A stretch of DNA of 40,889 nucleotides from Betaproteobacteria bacterium. GTDB lineage: Bacteria; Pseudomonadota; Gammaproteobacteria; Burkholderiales; SG8-39. Of this stretch, positions 7,204 to 16,309 are shown one piece after another. A program made the position numbers and the translations under genes. Location: the NCBI GenBank assembly GCA_016210745.1, contig JACQTO010000257.1:1-40889 (forward strand), read 5' to 3'. The notes under the pieces are model-generated. The model ran no database searches. It worked only from the letters and a program-made list of their open reading frames with translations, and was not told the DNA's origin. The first letter of the stretch is position 1. Every line of letters begins with the position of its first letter.

Positions 7204-10200
7204 TCAATAGCGCGGGCTTGCTCGCTCCCGCGGGACGAACGTTAGCACCGCTCTCACGGTAGTTCCCCCGGCGCCGGAGGCGATCTCGAGCCGTCCGCCA
7301 AGATTTCTTACCCGTTCGCGCATTTCCCGAATCCCCGTCGCTTTGGCGTTGTCCCCTGGCGTCGGTCCCTCTGGCTGCGACATGCCGCGACCGGCATCGA
7401 TCACTTCGAGTCCGATTTCCGATCCATCGCAGAACACACGCACCGTGGCCGTCTTGCTCCCGGAGTGGCTCCATACATTCGTCAACGCCTCTTCTACGAC
7501 GCGAAAAAGAGCAAGTTCATGCTCGGCGGGCAACCGGCCCAGGTCGGAGGGAACTTCCAGCCTCACCTCGATGCCGTGGCGCTCCTTGACGCCCCTGACG
7601 TGCAACTGGATTGCCGCCGCCAGTCCGAAGTCATCCAATACCGGCGGGTATAGGTCGCCGGCCATGTTCCGGATATCGGAGTAATACTGTCGCAGCAACG
7701 TGTGGCCGTCATCGAGGAAGCGCTGCACTTCGGTGCTCGGTGCCGCCCCCAGATTGCGCGCCGAGGAAAGGTACATCCCCAGCCCTGCAAGGTATTGGGC
7801 GACGTTCTCGTGCAGTTCGTTGGCAACCTGTTTGCGCTCCCGGTCGCGCACTTCAAGCAGGCGGGCGGATAACTGCTGCATATCGCGTAGTTCCTCCGCG
7901 GCGCGCCTGCGGTCGGCGATGATGCGTTCCACTTTGGCCACCAACTCCTCCGGCCGAAACGGTTTGTGCAGATAATCCTGTGCGCCATCGTGCAAAAGCT
8001 CCACCTTCAGTTTTGCGTCGGTCAACACCGACAGGAGCACAATCGGCACGTCATTCAACTCCCGGTGCTTGCGAATCTCCTTCACTAGTTGGTCCCCGCC
8101 CATCTCGGGCATAAGGATGTCGGAGAGAATCAGATCAGGATGCAATTTCAAGGCTTTCTCGAGGCCCTCTTGTGCCCCGAAGGCCGAGAAAACACGGAAC
8201 CTTCCCGCCAGCGTCCCGGCGATGAAGGCGTTCATATCGGGGTTGTCCTCGACGACGAGGACCACTGCGGTGCCGGGCGCGGGCGGCCCCTCCGATGACT
8301 TCTGGACTGTCCTTCGTATCTCCAACTCCTCGACCGCCTGCCTTGCAGTCTCCATAGTCGGCTCATCCGCCGTGCGCCGAACCTCGGTGCCGCTCGGGGC
8401 CGACAGCGGCAATTCCACCGTGAACAGCGAGCCCTTGCCACTGGCCGGTTCTCTCACCGCAATGGTGCCGCCATGCAGACCCACGAACTCTTTGACGATT
8501 GATAGACCCAGTCCTGCGCCTCGGCTGTATCGGTGGCCTGCGCCGATGTCGGCCTGCCAAAACCGCTCGAAAACGGTCTCGCGGAGTTGGACTGGTATCC
8601 CTGGTCCACTGTCTTCGATTTCAAGAATCGCCCTATCGCCGCTGCGCCGAACGCCGAATCGCACCTTGCCGCCGGATGGGGTGAACTTGAATGCATTCGA
8701 AAGCAGATTGACCAGTATCCGCTCGATTTTCGCGGAGTCCACTTCTGCCGGCAGGAACTCTGGGACGTCTATCGTGTAGGCGATGCCATACTCGATCGCC
8801 GAAAGCTCGAAGTAAGGGGCCACGATCTTCGCCAGCCGAGCCAGATCAACCTCCGCATATTCGGCGGTTATCCTGCCGGCATCGAGCTTGGACAAATCCA
8901 GCAGATCGTTGATGTGCCTCTGCAGCAAGCGGGCATTTCGCTCCACGACTTCCAGATCTCGCCGCAGCTCTTGCGTCAACCCGCCGGCGCCAAGCCTCTT
9001 CTGTATCGGGCCTAGGATCAGCGTCAGAGGGGTGCGAAGCTCGTGGTGGACGTTGGAAAAGAATTTGGTCTTGAGCTCGTCCAAGGCCTTGTTCTTGGTG
9101 TAAAGATCGGCCAGTTCTTCAGCTTTCTTCCTTTCGCTGATATCGCGCAGGATGACCGTGTAGAGTCTTTGCCCGCCCGTGCTCGCCTGAGATATCGTGG
9201 CCTCGCAAGGGAACTCCTCGCCGTTTGCGCGTTGCCCGTAGATCGTTGCCGGGGAATGCATCGAACGCTTCGTTACACCCGTGGCTCCGAATGCTTTGAT
9301 GTGCCCGTGGTGGCTCTCGCGAAAGCGCTCCGGCAGAAAACGGTCGAGCGGCTTCCCGATCACCTCCGACGCCGGACAGCGAAAGATCTTTTCGGCAGCG
9401 GAATTGAACACGACCACCCGCTGGTTCTCGTCCAACGTGATTATCGCGTCCATCGCCGTGCCGATAATGACGGCCAGCCGCTCTTCGCTAAGGCGCAGCG
9501 ACTCCTGCCCGCGCCTGATGTCGCTGACATCTTCGCTGAACATCACGATGCCGCCGATATTGCCCGTCGGCTCGCGCCACGGCTGCGCCTCCCAGCGGAT
9601 CCACTGCACCGAGCCATCGGCTCGATCGAAGCGTTCCATGTCAGCTCGCAGCGTTTCGCCTGCCAGAGCGCGCCCCAGGATTTCCCTCCAGCGCTCGGAC
9701 ATCTCCGGAAAGATCTCGTATTGCGATAGTCCGCGCACGTCGCGTCTGCCCATTCCGTAGTCGCTTATCCAGCGACGGCTCGCGCTCATGTAGCGCATCT
9801 CGCGGTCGAACATCGCCAGCGCTACCGGTGCGTTATCGATGAAGACCCACAGCCGTTCCTCGCTCGTTCTCAGCGCAGCTTCTGCCTGTTTGCGGCAGGT
9901 GAGGTCGCGGGTGACATTGGAGAATCCGCGCAGCTTCCCATCGGGGTCGCGCAACGCGGTGGTCATGACATTGGCCCAGAAGAGGGAGCCGTCCTTGCGG
10001 ACGCGCCAGCCCTCGTCCTCGGCCCATCCTTCGGCCGTCGCCCGTCGCAGCTGCTGCTCGGGCCAGCCTCGCGCAATATCTTCAGGGGTGTGGAAGCAGG
10101 AGAAGTGCTGGCCGATTATCTCCTCGGCCTCATGGCCCTTGAGTCCCGCAGCGCCCGCGTTCCAGTTCGCTATTCGTCCGTCGGCGTCCAGCATGAATAT

Positions 10201-10281
10201 GGCGTAGTCCTTGGCGCCCTCCACCAGGAGCTGGAACTGCCCGCTGCTCTTCGCGGATCCTTCTTCAGACGTGTTTCGCAT
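7204..10281 (-). CDS. Double hybrid sensor histidine kinase: PAS-PAS-PAS-HisKA-HATPase-REC-HisKA_3-HATPase
   Basis: The protein has 1025 residues and no obvious membrane segment, so it is probably cytoplasmic. Three PAS-type sensor domains occupy roughly residues 15-130, 140-260 and 270-390. A classical kinase core follows, with H-box FFSNVHHELRTPLTL (His about 412), N-box NLLSNAFKFTP, and G-boxes DSGPGIP and GAGLGLSIVKEF. A receiver domain (about 670-785) shows VVEDNPDM, acceptor Asp about 717 in SDILMPEMGG, and HKPF. A second, NarX/DegS-type kinase core ends the protein: H-box ERKQVANELHENVAQYL (His about 823), N-box EEALTNVWSHSG, DAGRGM and IREMRERVRNLGG. The start has GGAGG 5 nt upstream. 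A receiver-only NarL-type regulator at 14593-15036 could be the partner of the second core, but this is inferred from class only. Confidence 0.92.
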   Translation of the reverse strand: MRNTSEEGSAKSSGQFQLLVEGAKDYAIFMLDADGRIANWNAGAAGLKGHEAEEIIGQHFSCFHTPEDIARGWPEQQLRRATAEGWAEDEGWRVRKDGSLFWANVMTTALRDPDGKLRGFSNVTRDLTCRKQAEAALRTSEERLWVFIDNAPVALAMFDREMRYMSASRRWISDYGMGRRDVRGLSQYEIFPEMSERWREILGRALAGETLRADMERFDRADGSVQWIRWEAQPWREPTGNIGGIVMFSEDVSDIRRGQESLRLSEERLAVIIGTAMDAIITLDENQRVVVFNSAAEKIFRCPASEVIGKPLDRFLPERFRESHHGHIKAFGATGVTKRSMHSPATIYGQRANGEEFPCEATISQASTGGQRLYTVILRDISERKKAEELADLYTKNKALDELKTKFFSNVHHELRTPLTLILGPIQKRLGAGGLTQELRRDLEVVERNARLLQRHINDLLDLSKLDAGRITAEYAEVDLARLAKIVAPYFELSAIEYGIAYTIDVPEFLPAEVDSAKIERILVNLLSNAFKFTPSGGKVRFGVRRSGDRAILEIEDSGPGIPVQLRETVFERFWQADIGAGHRYSRGAGLGLSIVKEFVGLHGGTIAVREPASGKGSLFTVELPLSAPSGTEVRRTADEPTMETARQAVEELEIRRTVQKSSEGPPAPGTAVVLVVEDNPDMNAFIAGTLAGRFRVFSAFGAQEGLEKALKLHPDLILSDILMPEMGGDQLVKEIRKHRELNDVPIVLLSVLTDAKLKVELLHDGAQDYLHKPFRPEELVAKVERIIADRRRAAEELRDMQQLSARLLEVRDRERKQVANELHENVAQYLAGLGMYLSSARNLGAAPSTEVQRFLDDGHTLLRQYYSDIRNMAGDLYPPVLDDFGLAAAIQLHVRGVKERHGIEVRLEVPSDLGRLPAEHELALFRVVEEALTNVWSHSGSKTATVRVFCDGSEIGLEVIDAGRGMSQPEGPTPGDNAKATGIREMRERVRNLGGRLEIASGAGGTTVRAVLTFVPRERASPRY

Positions 10282-10514
10282 GTGTCCTCCCCAGAAGGCT
10301 CTTTGCTTTTCTTATCCCATCAGACAAGCGGGGGCTCTATCAGTTCACGGCGGTGAGGGAAAGGTTGGGAACGAAACGCGCGAATATTCTTGGTATCCGC
10401 ACTCGTTGCATGGTTTTTCAGAACGATTGCCTGTCGGCGGGCGAGGCCAAGAATCGCGGATGGGGCTGCTCCCACGCGAGCCGTTTCGCGCCGGCGGAAG
10501 CCGTGTTAGGACGG

Positions 10515-11393
10515 CTACTCGACGATCTTGTTGATGGGCAATTCGATGATGCCGCGCGCCCCCGCATCGTACAGGCGCGGGATGAGCTCGCGCACGCTGC
10601 TTTCTTCGACCACGGTGCTCAGATCCACCCACTCGGGGTCGGCGAGGGTCGACACCGTCGGCGTTGCCAGCGCCGGCAATAGCCGCAGCACCGCGTCCAC
10701 CTTGTCCCGGCGCACGTTCATCGACAGCAGCACGCGCGTCGCAGCCGCGATCGCCCCTTTGAGCAGCATGAGCAGGCGATCGATCTTGTCTCGCTTCCAG
10801 GGGTCTTCGAGGGCGCCGCGGTTGGCGATAAAGCGCGGCGTGCTCTCCAACACCACATGCATGATCTTGAGCTTGTTGGCGCGCAGCGACGAGCCGGTTT
10901 CGCTCACGTCGACGATGGCGTCGGCGAGAATGGGCGGCTTGACCTCGGTCGCGCCCCAGGAAAATTCGACGTTGGCATTTACGCCGTGCTGCGCGAGAAA
11001 CCGTTTGGTCATGCCGACCGCCTCGGTGGCGATGCGGCAGCCCTCGATGTCCTTGACATCATCGAAACGCGAGTCTTCCTTGGATGCCATGACCCAGCGC
11101 ACCACGCCGTAGTTCGGCCAGGGCGCCCGCAGGTCGGCCAGCTCGGCGACGTCGGCACCGGTTTCCAGTATCCAGTCCAGGCCGGTGATAGCGCAGTCCA
11201 GGACGCCCTGCACGACATAGCGCGCCATCTCCTGGGGCCGGATCAGTATGCACTGCAGATCGGCATCGTCGATGTCCGGGTAATAGGATCGGCCTGAAAT
11301 GCGCAAGTCATAGCCGGCGCGCACGAAAAGTTTCTGGGTGGTTTCCTGCAGGCTGCCCTTGGGGATGCCAAGGCGCAATGTCGGCTGTTCCAT
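10515..11393 (-). CDS. hisG: ATP phosphoribosyltransferase, long form (HisG)
   Basis: HisG catalyses the first committed step of histidine synthesis, condensing ATP with PRPP. The protein starts LRLGIPKGSLQE, the conserved N-terminal motif. The PRPP-binding region is represented by ADAIVDVSETGSSLRAN. Residues from about 215 to 292 form the extra C-terminal domain of long-form, histidine-inhibited hexameric HisG, including LPALATPTVSTL and the final Gly-Ile-Ile-Glu-Leu-Pro-Ile block. The usual betaproteobacterial HisG is a short form needing HisZ, so the long form is unexpected here. The gene stands alone, with no other his gene in the window. The ATG at 11393 follows AGGAAC, inside an AGGATTAGG-type repeat tract. 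Confidence 0.93.
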   Translation of the reverse strand: MEQPTLRLGIPKGSLQETTQKLFVRAGYDLRISGRSYYPDIDDADLQCILIRPQEMARYVVQGVLDCAITGLDWILETGADVAELADLRAPWPNYGVVRWVMASKEDSRFDDVKDIEGCRIATEAVGMTKRFLAQHGVNANVEFSWGATEVKPPILADAIVDVSETGSSLRANKLKIMHVVLESTPRFIANRGALEDPWKRDKIDRLLMLLKGAIAAATRVLLSMNVRRDKVDAVLRLLPALATPTVSTLADPEWVDLSTVVEESSVRELIPRLYDAGARGIIELPINKIVE

Positions 11394-11396
11394 GTT

Positions 11397-11419
11397 CCTA
11401 ATCCTTATCCCTAATCCTC
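11397..11419 (-). repeat. Degenerate AGGATT-type repeat tract before hisG
   Basis: On the minus strand the hisG leader reads as three imperfect copies of an AGGATTAGG-like unit, the last of which supplies the AGGA ribosome site. A similar tract flanks the 3' end of rlmE at 39723-39860. Confidence 0.5.
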
Positions 11420-11623
11420 ATTTCCGAAGGGGTGCATTCTCGTAGGGATTGCAGTAACCTGCAAATGTTCGCCAAGGGCTGGAATGCCGAGACAGTTCTA
11501 ACTGCGGCGCCATGCCGCATGACCATCCTATTGGAGGCCAACATGCTGTGCTCGATCAATGACCACCGATAACATCGAGTTCAGCAATAGCATGGACCTC
11601 TTAGCGAAGAACACGCTGGCGCA

Positions 11624-12532
11624 ATGAACGCACTGCGCAAGCCGCGCGTGGGGCTGGTACTGGGCGGGGGCTCGGCACGCGGCTGGGCGCATATCGGGGT
11701 AATCCGGGGGCTCGCGGAGGCGGGTATCCGCCCCGATTTGGTGTGCGGGACATCGGCGGGTGCGCTGGTCGGGGCGGTCTATGCAGCCGGTGAGCTGGAC
11801 CGCTTCGAGCAATGGGTCCTCGGCATGGGGTTCAAGGACGTGGTCTCGTTCATGGACTTGCGCTTGAGCGGCGGGGTGCTCAAGGGCGAACGGGTGATGG
11901 AATACTTCAGGCGTAACTTCGTCGATCGCCCGATTGAGGAACTCGATATGCCGTTCGGTGCGGTGGCCACCGTGCTGCAGACCGGCGCGGAAATGTGGCT
12001 GCGCAACGGCTCTACGGTCCAGGCTGTGCGCGCTTCGATCGCCACGCCCGGCTTATTCACGCCGGTGCTGCGAGATGGCCAGACGCTCGTGGACGGCGGG
12101 CTCGTCAATCCGGTGCCGGTATCACTGGCGCGCGCGATGGGCGCGGAGATTCTGATCGCAGTCGACCTCAGTTCCGATATCCTGCGTCGTCACCTGCGAG
12201 CGGACCCTGGGCCGGGAACCTCCGCCGGTCGGGTCGGCGAATGGATGCGAAAGCTGCAAGGCAACCTCGGTGCGCTCATACCGGCGCGTGTGCCCGAGGA
12301 GCCCAGGATGCCGTCCATGCTCGAAGTAATGGCGTCGAGCATCAATATCATGCAGGTGCTGATCACGCGCAGCCGCATGGCGGGCGACCCGCCCGACGTG
12401 GTTGTCGCGCCGCGCCTGGCTCACCTTGGCGTGCTCGACTATCACCGCGCACGGGAGGCGATCGACGAAGGCAGGCGTGCGGTCGAGGCATGCATCCACA
12501 GTCTTCGCGCGCTGGAAATCGAGGAGCCCTGA
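11624..12532 (+). CDS. rssA: Patatin-like phospholipase, RssA family
   Basis: Patatin-like proteins are Ser-Asp dyad lipid acyl hydrolases. The oxyanion-hole motif appears as LVLGGGSARGWAHIGVI near residue 12. The nucleophile elbow is GTSAG (Gly-x-Ser-x-Gly, Ser about 46). The catalytic Asp lies in VDGGLVNPVPVSLARAMGAE (about residue 155). The length of 302 residues and the overall layout fit bacterial RssA. A weakly conserved C-terminal segment follows. The ATG at 11624 has no strong ribosome site close by; an upstream mini-ORF with a good site (11543-11572) is described in the findings. The gene is divergent from hisG. The lipid substrate is unknown, and the RssA name rests on similarity of length and motifs. 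Confidence 0.85.
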   Translation: MNALRKPRVGLVLGGGSARGWAHIGVIRGLAEAGIRPDLVCGTSAGALVGAVYAAGELDRFEQWVLGMGFKDVVSFMDLRLSGGVLKGERVMEYFRRNFVDRPIEELDMPFGAVATVLQTGAEMWLRNGSTVQAVRASIATPGLFTPVLRDGQTLVDGGLVNPVPVSLARAMGAEILIAVDLSSDILRRHLRADPGPGTSAGRVGEWMRKLQGNLGALIPARVPEEPRMPSMLEVMASSINIMQVLITRSRMAGDPPDVVVAPRLAHLGVLDYHRAREAIDEGRRAVEACIHSLRALEIEEP

Positions 12533-12835
12533 GCGCGACCACGCAAGCAGAATTGCCTGCCGCAGCCTTCCGGGTGGTGAAAGCAACCTTCAATGCGGTT
12601 TCTGACTTGCTCACGGCAGCCGCCTATCAAAGTTCCGGCAAGGCGCGTCGCCTTCATTCTCGAAAAGCGACTATCAGGGTTAACGCCAAATAGACAGTTT
12701 TTCGTTTATTGATCGTCGGATCGCGCCGAATTTCGACTCGCTAGGATCTGCGGCAGCTGGTTGCGGATCCGGCGATCGGTCTGTCGGAACCCAGCGGAGG
12801 AGCCAAGAAACTACTACTTGGAAGAGGGAGGAAAA
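12533..12835. other. Intergenic region before the chemotaxis receptor
   Basis: This 303-bp stretch holds no convincing gene. It must carry the promoter of the chemotaxis receptor, whose GAGGGAGG ribosome site lies at its right edge. I looked for a flagellar sigma-28 promoter and found only a partial -10-like GCCGAATT near 12727-12734 without a matching -35. Confidence 0.5.
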
Positions 12836-14596
12836 ATGAAAGTCTGGCAGAAAATAATGGTGGCCCCCGGCGTCGCAATGCTGTTTCTGGCGACGCTGGG
12901 CGGTGTCTCGTACTGGGCGTTGACGATCCAGCAGCACGCGCTGCAGGACGTCTACAACAATCGCTTCGCCAGCTATCAGGCAGCCTCCCACGCGGCGCAG
13001 GCTTTCAGCGAGGTGCATGCCAACGTTTACCGGCTGTTCACCCGGGTCGCAAAACTGCAGCCGGACAAGCTCACCGAGCTCGCAAACGAGCAGAGGCGCC
13101 ATATCGCCGGGCTCAAAGAAACCATCTCAAAGCTCGCGCAGCGTCCGGACGTGGGCGAGGAGGAGCGCAACGCCATCGAAGGCGTGGTGAGGAAGCTCGT
13201 CCTGTACAGCCAGCACGTCGAAACCGCGATCGATTTGACCCAGGTCGATCCCGCCTCCGGCGTGTCTGCCATGCAAAGGGGCGATACCGCGTTCATGGGG
13301 GTGATAAAGGACCTTAAACAAGTCGTGGAAGCGGAGAAGGAACTCGCCCAGGTGGCGTACGCGAGCGCCGGCCGGGCCTACGATAAGGTCGTGTACGCGC
13401 TGGTCGGTATCCTGATCCTGGCACTGCTCATATCCGCGGCCATCGCAATTTTCATGAGCCGCGTCATCGTGCGGCCGCTCGTCACTGCGACCGCGCTCGC
13501 GGGCCGCATCGCGCAAGGCGATCTCACCGGCGACATCCAGGCGCGCGGCAAGGACGAAATCGGTCAGTTGCTGCGTGCGCTGAAAGACATGAGCGACAGT
13601 CTGCGGCATATCGTCGAAAATGTTCGATCGAGCGCCGAGGCGATCGGTACGGGTACGGGGCAGATCGCCTCGGGCAATGCCGACCTGTCGCAGCACATCG
13701 AGGAGCAGGCTTCGAGCCTCGAGGAAACCGCCTCCTCGATGGAAGAGCTCACTTCGACCGTGAAGCAAAACGCCGAAAATGCGAAGCAGGCCAATCAGCT
13801 TGCGATCGGCGCCAGCGAAATAGCGGTTAAAGGCGGAGAAGTCGTGAGCGAAGTGGTTGGCACGATGTCCTCGATCAACGAGTCGTCGAAGAAGATCGTC
13901 GACATCATCAGCGTGATCGACGGTATTGCCTTCCAGACCAACATTCTGGCTTTGAATGCGGCGGTCGAGGCTGCACGCGCCGGCGAGCAGGGTCGCGGCT
14001 TTGCGGTGGTCGCGACCGAAGTAAGGAACCTTGCGCAGCGCAGCGCAGCAGCGGCCAAAGAAATCAAGGCATTGATCGGGGACTCTGTGGAAAAAGTCGG
14101 CACCGGCACCAAGCTCGTGGATGCGGCCGGCAAAACCATGGAGAAGATCGTCGCCTCGGTGAAGCGCGTGACCGACATCATGGGCGAAATCACGGCCGCC
14201 TCGCAGGAGCAAAGCTCAGGCATCGAGCAGGTGAATCGGGCCATCACGCAGATGGATGAGATGACCCAGCAGAACGCCGCGCTGGTGGAGGAAGCTGCGT
14301 CGGCAGCCGAGTCGCTGCAGGAACAAGCGCAGACCATGGAGGCGGCGGTGGCGGTATTCACGGTGGGGCAGGCCAGCGCGCACGGTTGCGAGTCGGCGCA
14401 CAGTGTGCCGGCGGCGAGCGGCGAGGTAGTGCATATGGCTTCCGCAAGATCGGCGAAGAAGCATGAGGCGAGGAAGTTGAGCCTGGTGGCCGCCGGCACA
14501 GGCAAAAAAGCGGAGGCAGCCGCCGCGGTTTCCGCGACCGCCCCCCGCGCAAAGATCGCAGCTGGTAGCGGCGAGGGCAGCGGGAAAGACTTCTAA
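12836..14596 (+). CDS. Methyl-accepting chemotaxis protein
   Basis: This membrane chemoreceptor has 586 residues. Helix TM1 lies at about residues 8-28, a four-helix-bundle-type periplasmic sensor at about 30-185, and TM2 at about 186-208 ([19 protein letters not shown]). A HAMP domain follows (about 209-262), then a long cytoplasmic signalling coiled coil. The hairpin tip that contacts CheA/CheW is at about 361-392 ([20 protein letters not shown], then GRGFAVVA). The C-terminal tail is Ala/Lys-rich and ends GEGSGKDF, without the NWETF-type CheR/CheB tether. The start at 12836 is supported by GAGGGAGG. The last 4 nt overlap the convergent response-regulator gene. The ligand is unknown, and no other chemotaxis gene is in the window. 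Confidence 0.95.
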   Translation: MKVWQKIMVAPGVAMLFLATLGGVSYWALTIQQHALQDVYNNRFASYQAASHAAQAFSEVHANVYRLFTRVAKLQPDKLTELANEQRRHIAGLKETISKLAQRPDVGEEERNAIEGVVRKLVLYSQHVETAIDLTQVDPASGVSAMQRGDTAFMGVIKDLKQVVEAEKELAQVAYASAGRAYDKVVYALVGILILALLISAAIAIFMSRVIVRPLVTATALAGRIAQGDLTGDIQARGKDEIGQLLRALKDMSDSLRHIVENVRSSAEAIGTGTGQIASGNADLSQHIEEQASSLEETASSMEELTSTVKQNAENAKQANQLAIGASEIAVKGGEVVSEVVGTMSSINESSKKIVDIISVIDGIAFQTNILALNAAVEAARAGEQGRGFAVVATEVRNLAQRSAAAAKEIKALIGDSVEKVGTGTKLVDAAGKTMEKIVASVKRVTDIMGEITAASQEQSSGIEQVNRAITQMDEMTQQNAALVEEAASAAESLQEQAQTMEAAVAVFTVGQASAHGCESAHSVPAASGEVVHMASARSAKKHEARKLSLVAAGTGKKAEAAAAVSATAPRAKIAAGSGEGSGKDF

Positions 14597-15036
14597 AATA
14601 CCGCCTTGGAGCCCTTTGCGGGAACGAATTCCGCCGCCGCGGCTGCCGCTTCCGGGCAGAGGTAGGTCTGGCCCAGAGCTACGCTGCGTATCGCTTGCAG
14701 CAGCTCATTGCCGGCCTCGTCCTTGGTGACATAGCCGACGGCACCGGCGTCGAGCATCCCCAGGACATACTCTTTGCCCGAATAGGCCGACAGGCCGATC
14801 ACCTTTACCCCTGGCTGGGCAGCGAGCAGCTGCCGCGTGGTCTCTATGCCGTTCGGCCCAGGCATATTTACGTCCATGCACACAATGTCCGGGTGGGTCT
14901 CGCCGGCTCTTGCAAGCGCTTCCGTTCCGTCGCCGGCCTCCGCCACGACCTCGATGTCCGGGGTACCCCCCAATATGTACTTCAGCGCTTCCCGAAACAT
15001 CTTGTGGTCGTCCACGATCAGCACGCGCTGTTTCAT
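14593..15036 (-). CDS. NarL-type response regulator receiver without DNA-binding domain
   Basis: This 147-residue single receiver has the acidic pocket [14 protein letters not shown] (Asp9/Asp10), acceptor Asp55 in [15 protein letters not shown], the switch Ser in GLSAYS, and Lys in [16 protein letters not shown]. The sequence type, including the GAVGYVTKD and [11 protein letters not shown] stretches, is that of NarL/FixJ regulators. The usual LuxR-type helix-turn-helix of about 65 residues is absent: after CPE come six alanines and a short tail. The stop overlaps the end of the chemotaxis receptor by 4 nt. AGGAG lies 5 nt before the ATG. It could be a truncated regulator or a single-domain output that acts by protein contact, perhaps downstream of the hybrid kinase at 7204-10281. 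Confidence 0.9.
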   Translation of the reverse strand: MKQRVLIVDDHKMFREALKYILGGTPDIEVVAEAGDGTEALARAGETHPDIVCMDVNMPGPNGIETTRQLLAAQPGVKVIGLSAYSGKEYVLGMLDAGAVGYVTKDEAGNELLQAIRSVALGQTYLCPEAAAAAAEFVPAKGSKAVF

Positions 15037-15531
15037 GCCGACTCCTGCTGCGATGGGAGCTCCAAGGAAAGGCGAGGGTAAGAGATAGGCAGGAGAATCC
15101 TAAATCGCATGGTGAATGCGCTTGCCGTATCGGGATTGATTCGGACGAAACATCGGGAACCAGAAGCAGCAGGAGCCTGCTGGCAGAAAACCCTGGTGCG
15201 CATCGCATCTCATGAAACTTATAGTTCTTGTATATTGTTCTTATCGATTCATCCGACACATGCTACCGGATCGCGGAAGTTATTAAGGACTCAGTCCTTG
15301 ATATCGTCTCATCTGCGCAGTAAAGACGATCCGCTTACCTCTGTCCATCAGCAATGGTATCCAGTTGGCGGTAGGGAAATACAGTAGCACCGGGCTTGAA
15401 CCAGGCCCGCTGTGCGACGCTGGCTAGGACTTGTGGACAGCAACGCAAATCGGTTTTTCGGCCTGAGCCGGGATTAGGGCCTGTCGGCAGCCAGGACGCG
15501 ATTCCCCCTTGTCCCGGCATATCGCCGGCGT
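15037..15531. other. Non-coding region between response regulator and GST
   Basis: This 495-bp stretch has no open frame with convincing codon use. The part near 15210-15300 is clearly more AT-rich than its surroundings and lies upstream of the response regulator, so it likely holds that gene's promoter. The rest follows the GST stop. No repeat or RNA gene was recognised. Confidence 0.5.
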
Positions 15532-16176
15532 TCATGCCGCCGCGGCGAATTCGGCCTGAATCTCCTTTTCGTAGGCGAGCAGTTTCTGCATGCTCGGCCG
15601 CCGCTTCATGCGCTCCAAGTGCGCCATGCAGTTTACGAACCGGGATTGATCCAGTTTGAATCGCATGCCGGCGCGAAAGCACCAAACGAAATGGGCATCG
15701 GCGACGGTGAAACGGTCGAAGAAGAATTCACGGCCCTCGAGCATATCGTCCGCGATCTGGAAATGCTCGAACAGTTGCTCGGCGGCCAGGCGGCGGACGT
15801 CTTCCTCTGTACCCGGGACGCTGCAGAACCGCTCAGGCGCCTTGATGCGCGTGATGTTCGGGTGGATGCCCGAGGCGCACCAGGCCATCAGCGAGATGGC
15901 CTTGGTCTCCTGTATCGGGTCCGCGGGAAGCAGCTTTGCCTGCGGAAACGTACGGGCGATCCAGATTTGGATGGCGACGGTTTCGGTGATCGGCTGCCCG
16001 TCGACAACCAGCACCGGGACTTTTCGCTTGGGATTGAGCTTCAGGTATTCGGGAGTCATCTGCTGTCCCGCGCGAGTGTTGACCGGCTGAATCTCAAATT
16101 GCGCGCCGGCTTCGGTGAGCGCCAAGTAAGGGACGAAGGAGCAGGTAAATGGTGCGTAGAAAAGCGTAAGCTGCAT
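15532..16176 (-). CDS. Glutathione S-transferase family protein
   Basis: This 214-residue cytoplasmic GST has an N-terminal thioredoxin-like domain (residues 1-80) starting LTLFYAPFTCSFVPYLAL, the cis-proline segment RKVPVLVVDGQPITET, and an all-helical C-terminal domain (about 90-205) containing FFFDRFTVADAHFVWCFR, the conserved N-capping/hydrophobic staple region. Family members conjugate or isomerise electrophiles using glutathione; this one cannot be placed in a substrate class with confidence. The ATG is preceded by GGAGA at 5 nt. It lies 133 bp downstream of the ABC ATPase gene on the same strand, so it may be the last gene of that operon or have its own promoter. Confidence 0.9.
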   Translation of the reverse strand: MQLTLFYAPFTCSFVPYLALTEAGAQFEIQPVNTRAGQQMTPEYLKLNPKRKVPVLVVDGQPITETVAIQIWIARTFPQAKLLPADPIQETKAISLMAWCASGIHPNITRIKAPERFCSVPGTEEDVRRLAAEQLFEHFQIADDMLEGREFFFDRFTVADAHFVWCFRAGMRFKLDQSRFVNCMAHLERMKRRPSMQKLLAYEKEIQAEFAAAA

Positions 16177-16309
16177 CAGGATCTCCGCAAGGATGGACTG
16201 GCTCCCGGGCGGCGCCCGGTTCGCCTGCAGGTTCCCGCATTGTCTCCCGAATGGGGCTGGGCGGACAAATGTACACGCCCACGCCTCGCTATTCGGCGTG
16301 CGGCCTGTC

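Noticed and set aside
12700..12760. A flagellar sigma-28 promoter for the chemotaxis receptor
   Set aside because: Only a partial -10-like GCCGAATT is present and no TAAA-type -35 at the right distance.
15109..15387. A 92-codon plus-strand frame upstream of the response regulator
   Set aside because: Codon use and composition look random, no ribosome site, and it covers the likely promoter region.
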